The notes: a model not told the origin generated them from the letters alone. A DNA stretch of 64,000 nucleotides from Streptomyces sp. NBC_01428 (GCF_036231965.1 NZ_CP109499.1:6510001-6574000); one strand, 5' to 3'; positions 37,900 to 46,476 are shown, numbered from the stretch's first letter. Numbers and translations are program-made.

Positions 37900-38844
37900 T
37901 CAGACGGCCTCTCCGGGAGTCGGGGCGATCGGGTCCGGCACCGCGGGCTCGCCCAGCTCGACGGAGATGCGGGCCAGTTGTTCGAGCCGTTGTTCGAGGC
38001 TCGGGTGGGTGGAGAAGAGGTTGGCGATGCCGGGCTCCCGGCCGAGCGCGGGGGTGAAGTAGAAGGCGTTGAAGGCCTGGGCGGTCCGCAGGTCCTTCGT
38101 GGGGATGCGGCCGATGTCCCCGGTGACCTTGGTCAGGGCCGAGGCGAGCGCCGAGGGGCGGCCGGTGAGCAGGGCCGCGGCCCGGTCGGCGGCCAGCTCG
38201 CGGTACCGGGAGAGCGCCCGGATCAGCAGGAAGCTGATGGCGTACACGGCCGCGGACACCGCCATCACCGCCATGAAGATCGCGACGGTGTTCTGGTCCT
38301 TGCGGCCCCGCCCGCCGAAGAGCTGCGAGTAGAACGCGAACCGCACGATCAGACCGGCGAGCACCCCGAGGAACGACGCCACGGTGATCACGGCGACGTC
38401 CTTGTGCGCCACGTGCGACAGCTCGTGCGCGAGGACGCCCTCCAGCTCGTCGGGCTCCAGCCGCCGCAGCAGCCCGGTGGTCACGCAGAGCACCGCGTGG
38501 TCGGCGTTGCGGCCGGTCGCGAACGCGTTCGGCATGTCGATGTCCGACACGGCGACCAGCGGCTTGGGCATGTCGGCGACCGCGCACAGCCGGTCGACGA
38601 CGCCGTGCAGCTGCGGATACTCCTCGCGCTCCACGATCCGCCCGTGCATCGCGTACAGGGCGATCCGGTCCGAGAACCAGTACTGGGCGATCAGCACCCC
38701 GGCCGCGATCACCACGACCAGCACCCACGACTTCAGCAGCACGATCAGCGCGGCGACGAACGCCACGTACAGCAGTCCGAGCAGGAACAGCGTGACCGTC
38801 ATCCGCACGGTCAGCCGCCGATCGTTCCGGAACCGGCTCTGCAT
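37900..38844 (-). CDS. htpX: Membrane zinc metalloprotease HtpX
   Basis: A 314-residue M48 peptidase that degrades damaged membrane proteins. Two N-terminal membrane segments (about 15-55) precede the zinc motif HELSH (residues 140-144). Two more segments follow (about 150-200), and the third ligand Glu is in RYRELAADRAA (about 216). The C-terminus has the usual HPSLEQRLEQL. It is the first gene of an operon with pspAB. ATG 38844 starts the conserved SRFRNDRRLTVRM. Confidence 0.92.
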   Translation of the reverse strand: MQSRFRNDRRLTVRMTVTLFLLGLLYVAFVAALIVLLKSWVLVVVIAAGVLIAQYWFSDRIALYAMHGRIVEREEYPQLHGVVDRLCAVADMPKPLVAVSDIDMPNAFATGRNADHAVLCVTTGLLRRLEPDELEGVLAHELSHVAHKDVAVITVASFLGVLAGLIVRFAFYSQLFGGRGRKDQNTVAIFMAVMAVSAAVYAISFLLIRALSRYRELAADRAAALLTGRPSALASALTKVTGDIGRIPTKDLRTAQAFNAFYFTPALGREPGIANLFSTHPSLEQRLEQLARISVELGEPAVPDPIAPTPGEAV

Positions 38845-38985
38845 CTCGCATCACCCCGCAGCTCAGGCACTCGCCCCGCTGTCCATTGTGCGCCCGGCAC
38901 CCCCCATGAACAGGTGCCGATACCCCCCGCGGTGGGCAAAGAACTTCCCTGTCAAAAGCCACTTATTTACGCCGCTCCGACACCG

Positions 38986-39046
38986 GGCCGGTCCCGGGCA
39001 GCACGACGGCCGTGCTGGCCGGTCCCGGGCAGCACGACGGCCGTGC
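38986..39046. repeat. 30-bp perfect tandem direct repeat
   Basis: Two identical 30-bp copies (38986-39015 and 39017-39046) are separated by one T. The unit begins GGCCGGTCCCGGGCAGC and ends GGCCGTGC. It lies in the 250-base space between glnA and htpX, and the second copy supplies one arm of the glnA terminator hairpin. Confidence 0.9.
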
Positions 39047-39070
39047 CCCTCCAGAGGAAGGACACGGCCG
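39038..39070 (-). terminator. Hairpin terminator after glnA
   Basis: CGGCCGTG (39038-39045) pairs with CACGGCCG (39063-39070) over 8 bp with a 17-base loop, 24 bases past the glnA stop. The first copy of the tandem repeat offers a second possible arm. Confidence 0.6.
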
Positions 39071-39093
39071 GTGGTGTGGCGGTGGGGCGGGGT

Positions 39094-40503
39094 TTACACG
39101 TCGAAGTAGAGCTCGAACTCGTGCGGGTGCGGACGCAGCTGCAGCGGGGCGATCTCGTTGGTGCGCTTGTAGTCGATCCACGTCTCGATCAGGTCGGACG
39201 TGAAGACGTCGCCGGCGAGCAGGAACTCGTGGTCGGCCTCGAGGCGGTCGAGGACGGCGGGGAGCGAGGTCGGCACCTGGGCGACGCCCGCGTGCTCCTC
39301 GGGAGCCAGCTCGTACAGGTCCTTGTCGATCGGCTCGGCCGGCTCGATCTTGTTCTTGACGCCGTCCAGGCCGGCCATCAGCAGGGCCGCGAACGCGAGG
39401 TACGGGTTGCCGGAGGAGTCGGGCGCGCGGAACTCGACGCGCTTGGCCTTCGGGTTGGAGCCCGTGATCGGGATACGCATGGCCGCGGAGCGGTTGCGCT
39501 GCGAGTACACCAGGTTGACCGGGGCCTCGAAGCCGGGGACCAGGCGGTGGTACGAGTTCACCGTCGGGTTGGTGAAGGCCAGCAGCGACGGGGCGTGCTT
39601 GAGGATGCCGCCGATGTAGTAGCGGGCGGTGTCCGACAGGCCCGCGTAGCCCGCCTCGTCGTAGAACAGCGGCGAACCGTTGGTCCACAGCGACTGGTGG
39701 ACGTGCATGCCCGAGCCGTTGTCACCGAAGATCGGCTTCGGCATGAAGGTCGCGGTCTTGCCGTTGCGCCAGGCGACGTTCTTCACGATGTACTTGAAGA
39801 GCATCAGGTCGTCGGCCGCGGCGAGCAGCGTGTTGAACTTGTAGTTGATCTCCGCCTGGCCGGCGGTGCCGACCTCGTGATGCTGGCGCTCGACCTGGAG
39901 GCCGGAGTTGGCCAGCTCCAGGGAGATCTCGGCACGCAGGTCGGCGAAGTGGTCGACCGGCGGGGTCGGGAAGTAGCCGCCCTTGTAGCGGACCTTGTAA
40001 CCGCGGTTGTCCTCGACCGCACCGGTGTTCCAGGCGCCCGCCTCGGAGTCGATGTGGTAGAAGGACTCGTTCGCGGAGGTCTGGAACCGCACGCTGTCGA
40101 AGACGTAGAACTCGGCCTCGGGACCGAAGTACGCCGTGTCGGCGATACCGGTCGACGCGAGGTAGGCCTCGGCCTTCTTGGCCACGTTGCGCGGGTCACG
40201 GGAGTACTGCTCGCCCGTGATCGGGTCGTGGATGAAGAAGTTGATGTTGACCGTCTTGTCGCGGCGGAAGGGGTCGACGCGCGCGGTGGACAGGTCGGCG
40301 CGGAGCGCCATGTCGGACTCGTGGATGGCCTGGAAGCCGCGGATGGAGGACCCGTCGAACGCGAGCTCCTCGGCCGGGTCGAAGGCCTCGGCCGGGATCG
40401 TGAAGTGCTGCATCACACCCGGCAGGTCGCAGAAGCGGACGTCGACGAACTTGACGTCCTCGTCCGCGATGAACTTCTTGGCCTCGTCGGCGTTCTGGAA
40501 CAT
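39094..40503 (-). CDS. glnA: Glutamine synthetase I (GlnA)
   Basis: A 469-residue dodecameric glutamine synthetase, the main ammonia-assimilating enzyme. Visible are FVDVRFCDLPGVMQHFTIPA (beta-grasp), LAFDGSSIRGFQ (Asp latch), GPEAEFYVFDSV (metal Glu), KPIFGDNGSGMHVHQSLW and NRSAAMRIP. Tyr397 lies in DLYELAPEE and is the adenylylation site used by GlnE. Length is exactly that of S. coelicolor GlnA as I recall it. GGAGGAG precedes ATG 40503. A canonical GlnR box lies about 100 bases upstream. Confidence 0.96.
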   Translation of the reverse strand: MFQNADEAKKFIADEDVKFVDVRFCDLPGVMQHFTIPAEAFDPAEELAFDGSSIRGFQAIHESDMALRADLSTARVDPFRRDKTVNINFFIHDPITGEQYSRDPRNVAKKAEAYLASTGIADTAYFGPEAEFYVFDSVRFQTSANESFYHIDSEAGAWNTGAVEDNRGYKVRYKGGYFPTPPVDHFADLRAEISLELANSGLQVERQHHEVGTAGQAEINYKFNTLLAAADDLMLFKYIVKNVAWRNGKTATFMPKPIFGDNGSGMHVHQSLWTNGSPLFYDEAGYAGLSDTARYYIGGILKHAPSLLAFTNPTVNSYHRLVPGFEAPVNLVYSQRNRSAAMRIPITGSNPKAKRVEFRAPDSSGNPYLAFAALLMAGLDGVKNKIEPAEPIDKDLYELAPEEHAGVAQVPTSLPAVLDRLEADHEFLLAGDVFTSDLIETWIDYKRTNEIAPLQLRPHPHEFELYFDV

Positions 40504-40601
40504 CCAGCTCCTCCTACTCCCGCCCACTGTGGACCGGGGTGGTAGTTCGTTCGTGCGGCCAGTGCGGTGGCACACGCTGGAGCCGACCATAGGGACGGGG
40601 G

Positions 40602-40639
40602 ATTTCTCAAGCGTGACCCATTTGTTTCGCCCAAGTTAA
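40602..40639 (-). promoter_or_regulatory. GlnR box of the glnA promoter
   Basis: Read on the minus strand: TTAAC-6-GAAAC-6-GTCAC-6-GAAAT, preceded by G. The spacing is exactly the a1-b1-a2-b2 arrangement of known GlnR sites, and three of the four half-sites are close to consensus. It lies 99-136 bases before the GlnA start. It is a better match than the glnII box, especially at b1. Confidence 0.92.
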
Positions 40640-40702
40640 CCGACCCGGGTCCGTACGGCCCCTCCTGTCCACAGGTCAAAACGGGCACAGTACCGTGGAC
40701 GC

Positions 40703-41170
40703 GTGGACAACAGGCAAGCAATCGGATCGTGGCTCTCCGGACCCCGTGCGGCCGCCGAGGACGCCGGTGTCGACTTCGGATACCGCGGCGAACAGCTCGG
40801 TCTGCCGGAGCAGGGACCGGGCTCGATCGCCCGCCCCGGGCGCCGGCTCGGCGCCCTCGTCGTCGACTGGGGCCTGTGCCTCCTGATCGCATACGGGCTG
40901 CTCACCCATGGCTACGACCAGGCCACGGGCAACTGGGCCCTCCTCGTCTTCTTCGTTCTCGGCCTGCTCACGGTCGGTACCGTCGGCTTCACGCCGGGCA
41001 AGCGGCTGTTCGGTCTGCGCGTCGTCCCGGAGGGCGGCGGCCGGCTGAACCCCCTGCGCGTCCTGCTGCGCACCGCGCTGCTGTGCGTGGCCGTCCCGGC
41101 GCTGATCTGGGACCGCGACGGCCGCGGCCTGCACGACCGGCTGGCCCGCACGATCGAGGTCCGCGCCTGA
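40703..41170 (+). CDS. RDD-family membrane protein
   Basis: A 155-residue membrane protein. The family signature is clear: PGRRLGALVVDWGLCLLIAY (R-D region, first membrane segment about 47-65), TPGKRLFGLRVV (the GK-LFGL motif) and DRDGRGLHDRLARTIEV at the C-terminus. RDD proteins have two or three membrane segments and are thought to act in ion or Na+ transport, or as assembly factors; the role here is unknown. GTG 40703 diverges from glnA. Confidence 0.88.
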   Translation: MDNRQAIGSWLSGPRAAAEDAGVDFGYRGEQLGLPEQGPGSIARPGRRLGALVVDWGLCLLIAYGLLTHGYDQATGNWALLVFFVLGLLTVGTVGFTPGKRLFGLRVVPEGGGRLNPLRVLLRTALLCVAVPALIWDRDGRGLHDRLARTIEVRA

Positions 41171-41190
41171 CCCGCACGGCGCGACCGCCC

Positions 41191-41350
41191 GCGGCCACTC
41201 CGTGAGCCCGGCCGCCGTGGCAGCCGAGGAGCGGTCACTTCGTGAACCCGGCCGCCGTGGCCGCGGAGGAGCGGTTGCTCCGTGAGTCCGGCGGCCGTGA
41301 CCGGCCAGGAGGCGGCCACTCCGTCGGTCCGGCCGCAGCGGCTCTCGATG
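41191..41350. repeat. 40-bp degenerate tandem repeat (about 3.75 copies)
   Basis: Copies at 41191-41230, 41231-41270, 41271-41310 and a partial one from 41311 follow GCGGCCACTCCGTGAGCCCG then GCCGCCGTGGCAGCCGAGGA. The period of 40 is not a multiple of three and stops occur, so it is not a protein repeat. The region 41171-41488 otherwise holds only the terminator below and no gene. Confidence 0.85.
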
Positions 41351-41423
41351 ATTGAGCCGTCTCTCCCCGCCGGGCGGAGGCGACGGCATCCCGGAGTGCG
41401 GCCCACACGGCCCGCACGCCCTA

Positions 41424-41476
41424 CAGAACGCCGATGGGGCGCCCGGAGAATCTCCGGGCGCCCCATCGGCGTTCTG
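41424..41476. terminator. 53-nt near-perfect palindrome, bidirectional terminator
   Basis: A 26-bp perfect inverted repeat (41424-41449 and 41451-41476) has a single A at its centre. It lies between the RDD gene and the convergent DUF4191 gene. In RNA the innermost bases must open, leaving a stem of about 24 bp. It is the longest hairpin in the window. Confidence 0.9.
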
Positions 41477-41488
41477 GTCCTGGGTGCG

Positions 41489-42187
41489 TCAGCGGCCCTT
41501 GCCGCCGCGCGGCATCCGCATGCCCTTGGGCATCGGGCCCTTCGGCAGCGGCATGTTGCTCATGAGGTCGCCCATCGCGCGCAGCCGGTCGTTGGTCGCG
41601 GTGACCTGCGGGCCGGTGAGGACGCGCGGCAGCTTGAGCATCGTCGTGCGGAGCTTCTTCAGCTCCACCGTGTTCTCGCCCGTGCCCACGAGGATGTCGT
41701 GCACCGGAACGTCCGAGACGATCCGCGCCATCTTCTTCTTCTCGGCGGCCAGCAGGCTCTTCACCCGGTTCGGGTTGCCCTCGGCGACCAGCACGATGCC
41801 GGCCTTGCCGACCGCGCGGTGCACCACGTCCTGGCTGCGGTTCATCGCCACCGCCGGAGTCGTGGTCCAGCCCCGGCCGATGTTGTCGAGCACCGCCGCC
41901 GCTGCGCCGGGCTGTCCCTCCATCTGCCCGAAGGCGGCCCGCTCGGCCCTGCGCCCGAAGACGATCGCCGTCGCGAGGAAGGCGAGCAGGAGCCCGAGGA
42001 TGCCGAGATAGACCGGGTGGCCGATCAAGAAGCCGATCGCGAGGATGACACCGAAGGTGACAATTCCGACAGCCGCGAGTACAAGACCGATCAACTTGTC
42101 GGCCCTGCGGGTCATCTTGTACGTCTGGACGATCTGCTTGAGTCGCCCGGGGTTCGCAGCGTCCGCTGCGGGTTCCTTCCTCGCCAT
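41489..42187 (-). CDS. DUF4191 membrane protein
   Basis: A 232-residue actinobacterial membrane protein. It has a basic N-terminus (RLKQIVQTYKMTRRADK), two membrane segments (about 35-80, LIGLVLAAVGIVTFGVILAI, then YLGILGLLLAFLATAIVFG), a soluble domain (AVGKAGIVLVAEGNPNRVKS) and a Met/Pro/Lys/Gly-rich tail (PLPKGPMPKGMRMPRGGKG). The function is unknown. It lies downstream of the small gene before lipA, in the same orientation as lipA/lipB. ATG 42187 is the natural start. Confidence 0.85.
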   Translation of the reverse strand: MARKEPAADAANPGRLKQIVQTYKMTRRADKLIGLVLAAVGIVTFGVILAIGFLIGHPVYLGILGLLLAFLATAIVFGRRAERAAFGQMEGQPGAAAAVLDNIGRGWTTTPAVAMNRSQDVVHRAVGKAGIVLVAEGNPNRVKSLLAAEKKKMARIVSDVPVHDILVGTGENTVELKKLRTTMLKLPRVLTGPQVTATNDRLRAMGDLMSNMPLPKGPMPKGMRMPRGGKGR

Positions 42188-42268
42188 GCCAGGAAGTCTA
42201 CGTGGCCCGGGAAGCGCCTTCGACGGCAGTACCGGGCGAGCGGGGCCGCGGAGGCGCGGCGCCGGGGG

Positions 42269-42466
42269 TCAGGGACGCGTCAGAACGGATTCGAGCACGA
42301 GCTGCGCCTCGACCCGGTCCTTCGCGCGGCGGCGGTCCTCCAGGACGGAGGTCCACGCGTTGCGGCGGGCGGTGCGCTGCCCACTGCTCATCAGCAGCGA
42401 CTCGACGGCACGGAGTGCATCGGTGAACGACGGGATCGCGGTGGCGCGAACGGGCGCGGCCTGCAT
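42269..42466 (-). CDS. Small conserved hypothetical protein
   Basis: A 65-residue protein of unknown function, helical and basic: FTDALRAVESLLMSSGQRTA, then RRNAWTSVLEDRRRAKDRVE. A gene of this size occurs at this place in related Streptomyces (from memory). ATG 42466 is chosen as the first Met of the conserved-looking part; the frame continues to 42532. The upstream 300 bases to lipA hold a terminator and no other gene. Confidence 0.6.
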   Translation of the reverse strand: MQAAPVRATAIPSFTDALRAVESLLMSSGQRTARRNAWTSVLEDRRRAKDRVEAQLVLESVLTRP

Positions 42467-42698
42467 GGCGGAGGTCCCCCCTCGGGATGGGTGGCTCGTG
42501 CGGGGCGGTACGGGGTGTAGGACAAGGGTCACTGATTGGTGTTACCAGGGCGTGACCGACCGGTCAAACACCGATGAAACCTTGACGCCGCGGGTCGTAT
42601 TTCCGATGCGTCCGCGGTGGCGTCTCCAACTGCGCGGATGGCCGCGACGGCCGTGAACGGGCCGGTGTGAACGGTGAGTTGGCTGTGCCCGGACTCAC

Positions 42699-42733
42699 AC
42701 GAAGGCGGTGGCACTCAGTGCCACCGCCTTCGT
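42699..42733 (-). terminator. Hairpin terminator after lipA
   Basis: ACGAAGGCGGTGGCAC (42699-42714) pairs perfectly with 42718-42733 over 16 bp, with loop TCA, 38 bases past the lipA stop. Confidence 0.88.
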
Positions 42734-42770
42734 TTCGCAAAATCTCGCGAGCGCTTCCCGTTCGGCGTAA

Positions 42771-43736
42771 TCAGACCGCCTGGGAGGCGACATAGGCGCC
42801 GCGCTTCTCGACGGCCATCTGGTAGAGCCGGCCGGCCCGGTACGAGGAACGGACCAGCGGACCCGACATGACGCCGGAGAAACCGATCTCCTCGGCCTCC
42901 TCCTTCAGCTCCACGAACTCGTGCGGCTTGACCCAGCGCTCCACGGGGTGGTGGCGCACGGTGGGCCGCAGGTACTGCGTGATCGTGATGAGCTCGCAGC
43001 CCGCGTCGTGCAGCTGCTGGAGCGCCTCGCTGACCTCCTCGCGGGTCTCGCCCATGCCGAGGATCAGGTTCGACTTCGTGACCAGACCGTAGTCACGGGC
43101 CTCGGTGATGACCTTGAGCGAGCGCTCGTAGCGGAAGCCGGGGCGGATGCGCTTGAAGATCCGCGGCACGGTCTCGACGTTGTGCGCGAAGACCTCGGGG
43201 CGCGAGGAGAAGACCTCGGCGAGCTGCTCGGGCTCGGCGTTGAAGTCCGGGGCCAGCAGCTCGACCTTGGTGCGGCCGGTCTCGCGGCCCGCCGTCTGGG
43301 CGTGGATCTGGCGGACCGTCTCGGCGTACAGCCAGGCACCGCCGTCCTCCAGGTCGTCGCGGGCGACGCCGGTGATGGTGGCGTAGTTCAGGTCCATCGT
43401 GACGACGGACTCACCGACACGGCGCGGCTCGTCACGGTCCAGCGCCTCGGGCTTGCCCGTGTCGATCTGGCAGAAGTCGCAGCGCCGCGTGCACTGGTCA
43501 CCGCCGATGAGGAAGGTGGCCTCGCGGTCTTCCCAGCACTCGTAGATGTTGGGGCAGCCCGCCTCCTGGCAGACGGTGTGCAGGCCCTCGCTCTTCACGA
43601 GCGCCTGCATCTTCGTGTACTCGGGGCCCATTTTCGCCCGGGTCTTGATCCACTCGGGCTTGCGCTCGATGGGGGTCTGGCTGTTCCGGACCTCCAGGCG
43701 CAGCATCTTGCGTCCGTCGGGTGCGACTGCGGACAC
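42771..43736 (-). CDS. lipA: Lipoyl synthase LipA
   Basis: A 321-residue radical-SAM enzyme that inserts two sulfurs into protein-bound octanoyl groups. Both clusters are visible: CQEAGCPNIYEC (auxiliary 4Fe-4S) and CTRRCDFCQ (CxxxCxxC radical SAM), with the C-terminal SSYRAG segment giving the Ser ligand. GTG 43736 is chosen because GGGAG lies 5 bases upstream and the conserved protein starts SAVAPDGRKML. lipB lies 131 bases upstream on the same strand. It acts on the E2 subunits encoded further right. Confidence 0.95.
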   Translation of the reverse strand: MSAVAPDGRKMLRLEVRNSQTPIERKPEWIKTRAKMGPEYTKMQALVKSEGLHTVCQEAGCPNIYECWEDREATFLIGGDQCTRRCDFCQIDTGKPEALDRDEPRRVGESVVTMDLNYATITGVARDDLEDGGAWLYAETVRQIHAQTAGRETGRTKVELLAPDFNAEPEQLAEVFSSRPEVFAHNVETVPRIFKRIRPGFRYERSLKVITEARDYGLVTKSNLILGMGETREEVSEALQQLHDAGCELITITQYLRPTVRHHPVERWVKPHEFVELKEEAEEIGFSGVMSGPLVRSSYRAGRLYQMAVEKRGAYVASQAV

Positions 43737-43867
43737 ATCGGCTCCCTGTAGCTTCGATTCTTCGGCGTACACCAGGGTACGCCCGTGCGGTTCTCGGCCC
43801 CCGAGGTGGGCAACCTTCGGGAACAGGGGTCCATTCCCGTACGGCCGCCCCGTCCGGGGGCGGGTTT

Positions 43868-44674
43868 CTAGGCCGGCGTCCGTTCCACGACCCGCGGCTG
43901 CAGCTCCGCGTTCTCCAGGACGTCCCGAAGATGCCGCTCGGCCACCGGCAGGACCTCGGCGATGGTCACGTCGCGGCCGAGTTCGCCCGCCAGCGAGGCG
44001 ACGCCCGCGTCGCGGATGCCGCACGGGATGATCCGGTCGAACCAGGCGTTGTCCGGGTTCACGTTCAGGGCGAAGCCGTGCATGGTGACGCCCTTGGCGA
44101 CCCGGATGCCGATCGCGGCGATCTTGCGGTCCTCACGGCGCTGGCCGGCGTTGGAGGGCGCGTACTCCGGGCCGTCGAGCCGCGGGTCGAACTCCTCGTC
44201 CTGGAGCCGCGGGTCGAAGTCCAGGGAGAGTCCGCCGAGCGCCGGGAGCTGTTCGGCGGGGTCCTTGGCGTCGCCGAGGATCCACACACCGCTGCGGCCC
44301 TCGACCCGGCTGGTCTCCAGGCCGAACTCCGCGCACGTGCGGATGAGCGCCTCTTCCAGGCGGCGCACGTGTGCCACGACGTCCACCGGGCGGGGGAGCT
44401 TCTGGATGGGGTAGCCGACGAGCTGGCCCGGGCCGTGCCAGGTGATCTTGCCGCCGCGGTCCACGTCGATGACCGGCGTGCCGTCCAGGGGCCGCTCGTT
44501 GTCCGCCGTGCGCCGGCCCGCCGTGTAGACCGGCGGGTGCTCCAGGAGCAGACAGGTGTCGGGGACCTCGTCCAGGAACCGGGCGGCGTGCACGCGACGC
44601 TGCTCGTCCCACGCCTCCTGGTACTCGACGGCCTCCGCACCGAATCCCATGCGGACGAACCGCAACTCACTCAC
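43868..44674 (-). CDS. lipB: Octanoyl-[ACP]:protein N-octanoyltransferase LipB
   Basis: A 268-residue enzyme that moves octanoate from ACP to the lipoyl domains. The conserved HPPVYTAGRR, GGKITWHGPGQLVGYP and the catalytic Lys/Cys pair (KIAAIGIRVAKGVTMHGFAL and IIPCGI) are all present. An acidic insertion before the Lys region carries a direct repeat FDPRL-x6-FDPRL. GTG 44674 is supported by GAGGGAGG about 8 bases upstream; a longer frame lacks such support. It is probably co-transcribed with lipA. Confidence 0.95.
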   Translation of the reverse strand: MSELRFVRMGFGAEAVEYQEAWDEQRRVHAARFLDEVPDTCLLLEHPPVYTAGRRTADNERPLDGTPVIDVDRGGKITWHGPGQLVGYPIQKLPRPVDVVAHVRRLEEALIRTCAEFGLETSRVEGRSGVWILGDAKDPAEQLPALGGLSLDFDPRLQDEEFDPRLDGPEYAPSNAGQRREDRKIAAIGIRVAKGVTMHGFALNVNPDNAWFDRIIPCGIRDAGVASLAGELGRDVTIAEVLPVAERHLRDVLENAELQPRVVERTPA

Positions 44675-44924
44675 GGCAAGCGCCTCCCTCGAAGCTTCCT
44701 GGGGCGGTGGTGGCCCCGTGCGCGGCACGTGGAAGAACCTTTCGTCAGGTCCGTCGCGCGCCCACGCCACTGTACGTCCGGCCGTCACGCGTCAGCTCGA
44801 CGGTCAATCCTCACACGATCGGATGAATGAATGTCGAAGTGTGCGATGACGTGCTCACGCTCCGCTACATTCGCGCCGTTCACGAGGCCATAAGGGCTGC
44901 TCACAGGCAATCCGGGCACCAGGC

Positions 44925-44967
44925 GGCCTCGGGGCGGTCCGAGCACGCTCCACGCCGCCCCGAGGCC
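44925..44967 (+). promoter_or_regulatory. Hairpin in the leader of the NsdA-like gene
   Basis: GGCCTCGGGGCGG (44925-44937) pairs perfectly with CCGCCCCGAGGCC (44955-44967) over 13 bp with a 17-base loop. It ends 36 bases before the ATG. The 329-base space 44675-45003 separates divergent lipB and NsdA-like genes and holds their promoters; no T tract follows the stem, so it is more likely a leader structure than a terminator. Confidence 0.5.
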
Positions 44968-45003
44968 CCTTGCTGACCCGAAAGGCAGGAGACCGCACCG
45001 CAG

Positions 45004-46476
45004 ATGACGGAACGACCCGCGCAGCGCACTCCCAACCGCCAGCTCGCCGCGCTCATCGCAGAAGCGGGGTTCTCCAACGCAGGTCTCGCCCGTCGCGTGG
45101 ACCAGCTCGGTCTGGAACACGGACTCGACCTCAGATACGACAAGACGTCGGTGACGCGGTGGCTGCGGGGGCAGCAGCCCCGCGGCACCACGCCCGCGCT
45201 CATCGCCGAGGTCTTCACCCGCCGCCTCGGCCGGCGCCTGACCGCGCAGGACCTCGGACTCGACGCCTGCGCACCCGTCTACGCCGGGCTGGAGTTCGCG
45301 GCCACCCCGGAGGAGGCCGTCGACATCGTCAGCGGCCTGTGGCGCAAGGACTCCGGCAGCCACGCCGAACTCCGCAAGATCGCCTTCACCCCGGCCGGAC
45401 TCGTCGTCCCCAGCCGGGACTGGCTGATCGGCCGGGCCGACGACCGCGTCGCACACGGGGACCAGCCCTCCCGGGTGCCTCCCCAGGGGCGTCCGGCGGC
45501 CCCCCGGCTCACCGCCCCGCCCGAACCGGGCGTCCCTCCCGCCCGGCGGACCCGCACCGAGCGCGGTCCGGGCCAGCGGGTCACCGGAGGGGACATCGCC
45601 GCCCTCCGGTCGGTCGGCGAACTCTTCCGCGCCCTCGACCACGCCTACGGCGGCGGCCACGCCCGGCAGGCACTGGTGCGCTACCTCGAGCACGAGGCCG
45701 AGCCGATGCTGCGCGGCGCGTACGGCGAACAGACCGGCCGCCACCTGTTCGCCGCGGCCTCCGACCTCACCCGGCTCGCCGGCTGGACCTCGTACGACAT
45801 CGGCGCGCACGGGCTCGCCCAGCGGTACTTCGTCCAGGCGCTGCGGCTCGCGCAGGCCGCGGGGGACCGGGTGTACGGGGCGTACGTGCTCATCACGATG
45901 AGCCGGCAGGCCGTCTACCTCGGACACGGGCGGGAGGCCGTGCAGCTCGCCCGGGTCGCCCAGCAGGGACTCGGGTCGTCGGGACCGCACCTGGTCCAGG
46001 CGCTGCTGCACGCCGTCGAGGCGCGGGGGCACGGTGTGCTCGGCGAGGTGCGGGCCTGCACGGCCTCGCTGGTCCGGGCCGAACGGGCGCTGGAGGCGTC
46101 CCGGTCCGGCGACGAGGTCCCGCACTGGGCCCGGTTCTTCGACGAGGCCCAGCTCGCCGACGAGTTCGGGCACTGCCACCGGGACCTCCAGCAGTTCCGG
46201 GCCGCCGCGCAGCACGCCGAGCGCTCGCTGCAACTGCGCGCGCCCGGCTACGCCCGCAGCCGGCTGTTCTGCCGGGTGGTGCTCGCCTCCGCCCGGCTCG
46301 GGCTCGGCGAGCTCGACCAGGCCTGCCTGCTGGGCGCGGAGGCGGCCGGGCAGGCGGCGGAGATGCGATCGGCCCGGGCCGTCGAGTACGTACGGGACTT
46401 CGAGAAGCGGCTCGAACCGTACAAGGACGCGGCGCCCGTGCGCGGATACCGGGACAAGGTGTCCACGCTGGGCTGA
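45004..46476 (+). CDS. NsdA-like HTH/TPR transcriptional regulator
   Basis: A 490-residue regulator. The N-terminal HTH covers about 10-60 (NRQLAALIAEAGFSNAGLAR, then DKTSVTRWLRGQQPRGTTPA). A Pro-rich linker follows (about 155-200), then a helical TPR-like domain (FVQALRLAQAAGDRVYGAYV, and ERALEASRSGDEVPHWARFF). This layout and sequence type match NsdA-family proteins, which in S. coelicolor repress sporulation and antibiotic production; this is a paralogue, not necessarily NsdA itself. ATG 45004 follows GGCAGGAG at some distance. Confidence 0.8.
   Translation: MTERPAQRTPNRQLAALIAEAGFSNAGLARRVDQLGLEHGLDLRYDKTSVTRWLRGQQPRGTTPALIAEVFTRRLGRRLTAQDLGLDACAPVYAGLEFAATPEEAVDIVSGLWRKDSGSHAELRKIAFTPAGLVVPSRDWLIGRADDRVAHGDQPSRVPPQGRPAAPRLTAPPEPGVPPARRTRTERGPGQRVTGGDIAALRSVGELFRALDHAYGGGHARQALVRYLEHEAEPMLRGAYGEQTGRHLFAAASDLTRLAGWTSYDIGAHGLAQRYFVQALRLAQAAGDRVYGAYVLITMSRQAVYLGHGREAVQLARVAQQGLGSSGPHLVQALLHAVEARGHGVLGEVRACTASLVRAERALEASRSGDEVPHWARFFDEAQLADEFGHCHRDLQQFRAAAQHAERSLQLRAPGYARSRLFCRVVLASARLGLGELDQACLLGAEAAGQAAEMRSARAVEYVRDFEKRLEPYKDAAPVRGYRDKVSTLG

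Noticed and set aside
41191..41350. Possible CRISPR array
   Set aside because: The 40-bp units are contiguous and degenerate with no spacers, and there are no cas genes.
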